Source of the DNA: an uncultured Erysipelotrichaceae bacterium
GTDB lineage: Bacteria > Bacillota_I > Bacilli_A > Erysipelotrichales > Erysipelotrichaceae
Length of the DNA: 7,976 nucleotides
Direction of reading: 5' to 3'
NCBI GenBank assembly: GCA_902766675.1
Contig: CACXEN010000129.1
Span: 1 to 7,976, forward strand
Position 1 is the stretch's first letter. Each line of letters opens with the position of its first letter. The notes under the pieces were generated by a model, which worked only from the letters and a program-made list of their open reading frames with translations, was not told the DNA's origin and searched no databases. This document shows, piece by piece, positions 5,588 through 7,976 of the stretch. Position numbers and translations under genes: made by a program.

Positions 5588-6862
5588 TTACTCCTTATAT
5601 TCCATAATATATGTACCAATAATAACTTGGTCGCCTTCTCTGGCTCCAGCATTATATAAAGCTTCATCAACACCCATTTTCTTAAGTGTCATCGCAAAGC
5701 GATACGTGTCTACTTCTGAATCAAAATTAATTTGTTCAACCAAATGATCAATTTTTCTAGATTCAACCTTCCATCTTCTAGAACCTAAATCTAATATTTC
5801 AAAATCAGGACGCTTTGGTTCATATCGATATACAACCGTCTCTTCTTTCTCAACGATTTCATCATCTGCACGTTTCTTTTCTTCTTCAATTAAATCCATC
5901 GCTGCATAAAGTACTTCATCTATTCCTTTATGTTGTATTGCGCTAATTTCAAAAACTTTTAAATCTGGATATGCTTTTTTAAATTCCTCTAAATACATAT
6001 CGGAATATTCATCATCCATTTTATTCGCTACCACAATTTGTGGACGATTTTCTAAATCTAGATCATAGATGGATAATTCTTTATTGATAATCTCATAGTC
6101 TTTGACTGGATTTCTTTCTTGACCACTCATATCTATCACATGGATTAATACTCTACATCTTTTTATATGTCGTAAAAATTCATGGCCTAAGCCTTTTCCT
6201 TCACCAGCTCCCTCAATAAGACCTGGCATATCAGCCAATACGAAACTACGCTCATCTGGTAAAGAGACAACACCTATATTAGGTTCTATTGTTGTAAATG
6301 GATAAGCTGCGATTTCAGGCTTTGCCCTAGTCACAATAGATAAGAATGTTGATTTACCAACGGATGGGAATCCAATTAAACCAGCATCTGCCAATAAACG
6401 TAATTCCAATTGTAAATCTAATGCTTCTCCAACCTCACCAGGTTGCGCATATTCTGGTGTATCATTTCTAGCAGTCGCAAAATGCATATTGCCTAAACCA
6501 CCTTTTCCACCATGGGCAATGAGAACTTTTTGGTTAGGCTCACATAGATCAGCTAGTAAGTCATTATTTTCTGCATTACGTATCATCGTACCTAAAGGTA
6601 CTGGTACATAAACATCTTCACCTGATTTACCATGCATCTTTTTTGTTAAACCAGGCATTCCATTACCAGCTTTTATCGTTTTTGTAAAACGAAGTTTCGT
6701 TAAAGTGGTCTCATTTGTGTCCACGACAAAATAGATGTCTCCACCATGACCACCATCACCACCAAATGGACCTCCATTTGGATAATACTTTTCGTGGCGC
6801 CATGCAACACATCCTCTACCACCATCTCCTGCTTTTACATGTAGTTTTACTAAATCAATCAT
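5588..6862 (-). CDS. obgE: GTPase ObgE/CgtA, 50S ribosome assembly factor
   Basis: Essential GTPase that binds pre-50S particles and links ribosome assembly to nutritional stress signals. 424 residues with the full three-domain layout. The Gly-rich Obg fold (1-157) includes AGDGGRGCVAWRHEK, GGPFGGDGGHGGD and HGGKGGLGN. The G domain has G1 GFPSVGKST (164-172), G2 region PFTT (188-191), G3 DMPG (211-214), G4 NKMD (280-283) and G5 SAI (307-309). An acidic and lysine-rich linker (about 325-342) leads to the C-terminal OCT domain (about 345-421), the form typical of Bacillota. The ATG has GAGG only 4 nt upstream, a short spacing. Head of the obgE-ruvA-ruvB unit, separated from rpmA by a terminator and probably served by its own extended -10 promoter. 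Confidence 0.99.
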   Translation of the reverse strand: MIDLVKLHVKAGDGGRGCVAWRHEKYYPNGGPFGGDGGHGGDIYFVVDTNETTLTKLRFTKTIKAGNGMPGLTKKMHGKSGEDVYVPVPLGTMIRNAENNDLLADLCEPNQKVLIAHGGKGGLGNMHFATARNDTPEYAQPGEVGEALDLQLELRLLADAGLIGFPSVGKSTFLSIVTRAKPEIAAYPFTTIEPNIGVVSLPDERSFVLADMPGLIEGAGEGKGLGHEFLRHIKRCRVLIHVIDMSGQERNPVKDYEIINKELSIYDLDLENRPQIVVANKMDDEYSDMYLEEFKKAYPDLKVFEISAIQHKGIDEVLYAAMDLIEEEKKRADDEIVEKEETVVYRYEPKRPDFEILDLGSRRWKVESRKIDHLVEQINFDSEVDTYRFAMTLKKMGVDEALYNAGAREGDQVIIGTYIMEYKE

Positions 6863-6878
6863 ATTTCCTCAATGAATT

Positions 6879-6904
6879 AAAAACTCCTGAGCTATCTCAG
6901 GAGT
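6879..6904 (-). terminator. Intrinsic terminator after rpmA
   Basis: A perfect 9-bp stem, ACTCCTGAG (6904-6896) with CTCAGGAGT (6891-6883), has an ATAG loop and U5 (6883-6879). It begins 14 nt after the rpmA stop and closes the rplU-prp-rpmA unit. Confidence 0.92.
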
Positions 6905-6905
6905 A

Positions 6906-6914
6906 ATTATAACA
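6906..6914 (-). promoter_or_regulatory. Predicted extended -10 promoter for obgE-ruvAB
   Basis: TGT followed by perfect TATAAT (6911-6906) is an extended -10 element. The -35 position (6934-6929, TCCACA) is poor, which extended -10 promoters tolerate. Predicted +1 is near 6899, inside the 5' arm of the rpmA terminator, so the new transcript keeps too little of that arm to form the hairpin. Confidence 0.6.
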
Positions 6915-6918
6915 GTCT

Positions 6919-7206
6919 TTAAGCTTCCTGTGGATACACAGAAACTTGTTTCTTATTCTTGCCTAAGCGCTCGTAACGTACAATACCAGCAACTGTTGCG
7001 AATAATGTATCATCACCACCACGCATTACATTTTTCCCAGGGAAAATTCTTGTGCCTCTTTGGCGATAAATGATAGAACCAGCATTTGTGTATTGCCCAT
7101 CTGCTTTTTTAGCACCTAATCTTCTACCAGCTGAGTCACGACCATTCTTTGTGGACGAAACACCTTTTTTACTAGCGAAGAATTGAATATCTAATACAAA
7201 TTTCAT
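6919..7206 (-). CDS. rpmA: 50S ribosomal protein L27 with Prp-cleaved N-terminal extension
   Basis: L27 sits near the peptidyl-transferase centre of the 50S subunit. Its mature N-terminus reaches toward the tRNA acceptor ends. 95 residues. The first eleven, [11 protein letters not shown], form the Bacillota-type extension. Prp cuts after the FF pair, leaving mature L27 starting at Ala11 with ASKKG. The body shows [20 protein letters not shown] (18-37), SIIYRQRGT and [16 protein letters not shown] Shine-Dalgarno site lies in the last prp codons 6 nt before the ATG, and only 2 nt separate the genes. The unit ends with the hairpin just downstream. Confidence 0.99.
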   Translation of the reverse strand: MKFVLDIQFFASKKGVSSTKNGRDSAGRRLGAKKADGQYTNAGSIIYRQRGTRIFPGKNVMRGGDDTLFATVAGIVRYERLGKNKKQVSVYPQEA

Positions 7207-7208
7207 GA

Positions 7209-7520
7209 TTATACCTCCGCGATTTCAATTTCAATGAATTCTTTATTGGATAGTCGTATTGTTTCAAGTTGATACCAAGCAACTTTCATAATACTATCAG
7301 TCGTTTCATTAGGATTTTGAATCAATAGATTTGCTACATTGTTTTCAAAACTTGAATTTGATTCATCAAACATCCCATTTAACGCATTTGCTAATCCATA
7401 AGCGATTGCACTAACTGCTGCACAAACTAAGTCTTCACCACTATTTGCTGAATTTGCATGTCCTTGCATTTTCAATGCAGTGTAGTGATTATCTTCTTTT
7501 GTAAAGCAAATGTGAATCAT
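7209..7520 (-). CDS. prp: Ribosomal-processing cysteine protease Prp
   Basis: Cysteine protease that removes the N-terminal extension of L27. Without this cleavage the extension would block the peptidyl-transferase site. With the ATG at 7520 the protein has 103 residues. [19 protein letters not shown] (20-38) holds the catalytic pair His21 and Cys33 in the family pattern GH-x(n)-G-x-D-x-VCAAVSA. I chose the ATG at 7520 over an in-frame TTG at 7532 that would overlap rplU. GAGG (7530-7527) lies 6 nt before the ATG, and starting with MIHICF fits the family. The rplU stop lies 1 nt upstream, so coupling is likely. Its place between L21 and L27 is the standard Bacillota arrangement and puts the protease next to its substrate. 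Confidence 0.96.
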   Translation of the reverse strand: MIHICFTKEDNHYTALKMQGHANSANSGEDLVCAAVSAIAYGLANALNGMFDESNSSFENNVANLLIQNPNETTDSIMKVAWYQLETIRLSNKEFIEIEIAEV

Positions 7521-7521
7521 C

Positions 7522-7833
7522 CTATGCCTCAATTGATTCTACAGTCAACTTTGTATATGGTTGACGATGACCTTGTTTACGTCTTGTAGAACCTTTCTTT
7601 TGTTTGTATTTAAAGATTACTACTTTCTTTTCTTTGCCTTGTTTTTCAACTTTGCATGTAACTTTAGCGCCATCCACATATGGTGTGCCCACTTTTGTAG
7701 TTGCATCACTAACTAATACTACTTTGTCGAAAACAACTTCATCTCCAGGTTCGCCCTCAATTTTCTCTACGAAAATAGATTCGCCTGTTTCAACTTTTAA
7801 CTGTTTTCCGCCTGTTTCGATAATTGCGTACAA
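7522..7833 (-). CDS. rplU: 50S ribosomal protein L21
   Basis: Large-subunit protein that binds 23S rRNA. 103 residues beginning [18 protein letters not shown], with the C-terminal signature [21 protein letters not shown] place the start at TTG 7833, not at the in-frame GTG 7842. The GTG shares its first G with the last base of AGGAGG (7847-7842), so it cannot use that site. The TTG is 8 nt downstream of it and yields exactly the usual MYAIIE N-terminus. First gene of the rplU-prp-rpmA unit, preceded by the L21 leader and a promoter at the window edge. Autoregulation by L21 through the leader is the accepted idea for this class. Confidence 0.98.
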   Translation of the reverse strand: MYAIIETGGKQLKVETGESIFVEKIEGEPGDEVVFDKVVLVSDATTKVGTPYVDGAKVTCKVEKQGKEKKVVIFKYKQKKGSTRRKQGHRQPYTKLTVESIEA

Positions 7834-7841
7834 TTTCAACA

Positions 7842-7847
7842 CCTCCT
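7842..7847 (-). promoter_or_regulatory. Shine-Dalgarno site that fixes the rplU start
   Basis: AGGAGG (7847-7842), part of AGGAGGT, is 8 nt from TTG 7833 and overlaps the GTG at 7842. This excludes the GTG and supports a TTG start. Confidence 0.85.
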
Positions 7848-7849
7848 GA

Positions 7850-7939
7850 CTTTTATCTTAAGACGCGCCATGAAGGGGGTTTTTCAACACTTATTCCCTT
7901 TTTTGTGCGGTTACAGACCCTTTCAAAAGGGCTGATAAC
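7850..7939 (-). ncRNA. Ribosomal protein L21 leader
   Basis: Structured 5' leader of the rplU operon, a cis-regulatory class found in Bacillota. A long hairpin spans 7939-7910. GUUA pairs with UAAC, CAG with CUG and CCCUU with AAGGG, with a UUGA loop and one unpaired U on each side. A conserved-looking single-stranded part, CCGCACAAAAAAGGGAAUAAG, follows up to a C-rich stretch (ACCCCCUUCAUGG) and GCGCGUCUUAAG. AAGGG and CCCUU could also pair in this second part. The predicted transcript start falls on the first base of the hairpin. I assign it by position and by resemblance to the known leader, from memory. Confidence 0.8.
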
Positions 7940-7945
7940 GTATCT

Positions 7946-7974
7946 ATATTACATTCAATTCTCTACTACGTCAA
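7946..7974 (-). promoter_or_regulatory. Predicted promoter of the L21 leader/rplU operon
   Basis: TTGACG (7974-7969), a 17-nt spacer and TAATAT (7951-7946). The spacing is ideal, the -35 near-consensus and the -10 a 4/6 match. Expected +1 is G7939, the first base of the leader hairpin, which supports the assignment. Confidence 0.65.
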
Positions 7975-7976
7975 TG

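Noticed and set aside
5080..5659. Plus-strand open frames over ruvA and the obgE 3' end
   Set aside because: All are antisense to firmly identified genes, overlap each other in different frames and lack ribosome sites.
6715..6906. Plus-strand His-rich open frame
   Set aside because: The His runs are the complement of the Gly-rich Obg-fold codons of obgE.
7521..7532. prp start at TTG 7532, giving four extra residues
   Set aside because: It would overlap rplU by 11 nt and would use its own Shine-Dalgarno bases as codons; ATG 7520 has GAGG at 6 nt and the family-like N-terminus.
7604..7849. Plus-strand open frame of 81 codons
   Set aside because: Antisense to rplU with Ser/Thr-rich translation; a shadow of the Lys/Glu-rich L21 frame.

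Overview
This window comes from a low-GC Gram-positive bacterium (Bacillota). It most resembles the Erysipelotrichia/Bacilli side, but I cannot fix the genus from sequence alone. Several features point that way: the AT-rich coding sequence, an L21 leader upstream of rplU-prp-rpmA, an L27 with the N-terminal extension cut by Prp, a T-box ahead of valS, and strong Shine-Dalgarno sites on most core genes. The standard genetic code fits, since Trp is TGG and the stops seen are TAA and TAG.

All genes but one lie on the minus strand. Reading in their direction, from the right edge, the first unit is a sigma-A-type promoter, a structured L21 leader, then rplU (L21), prp (L27-processing protease) and rpmA (L27), tightly spaced and closed by an intrinsic terminator. 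A promoter overlapping that terminator appears to start the next unit, obgE-ruvA-ruvB. It joins a ribosome-assembly GTPase to the Holliday-junction branch-migration motor, with 3-nt and 14-nt gaps between genes.

The middle (about 3.1-4.0 kb) holds accessory genes. A compact SRAP-domain (HMCES/YedK-like) gene on the plus strand converges on ruvB with overlapping stop codons, and its apparent terminator lies inside the ruvB coding sequence. A divergent gene encodes an 82-residue membrane protein. The two divergent promoters overlap, and both predicted mRNAs are leaderless or nearly so. Next comes a membrane-anchored protein with two SH3-like segments and a degenerate 3D-like C-terminal domain, with a strong promoter but no Shine-Dalgarno site.

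The left side is a complete valine T-box leader (specifier GUA, bulge UGGUACC, competing terminator) followed by valS. The left edge cuts valS after about 597 codons. Its first codons contain an uninterrupted 21-A run encoding seven lysines, the most unusual feature here. I see no CRISPR array, tRNA, rRNA, insertion sequence or phage gene, and no gene-free stretch over 300 bases. No clearly novel multi-gene system is visible. The unusual points are the valS homopolymer, the leaderless divergent pair, and promoters and terminators nested in each other or in coding sequence.
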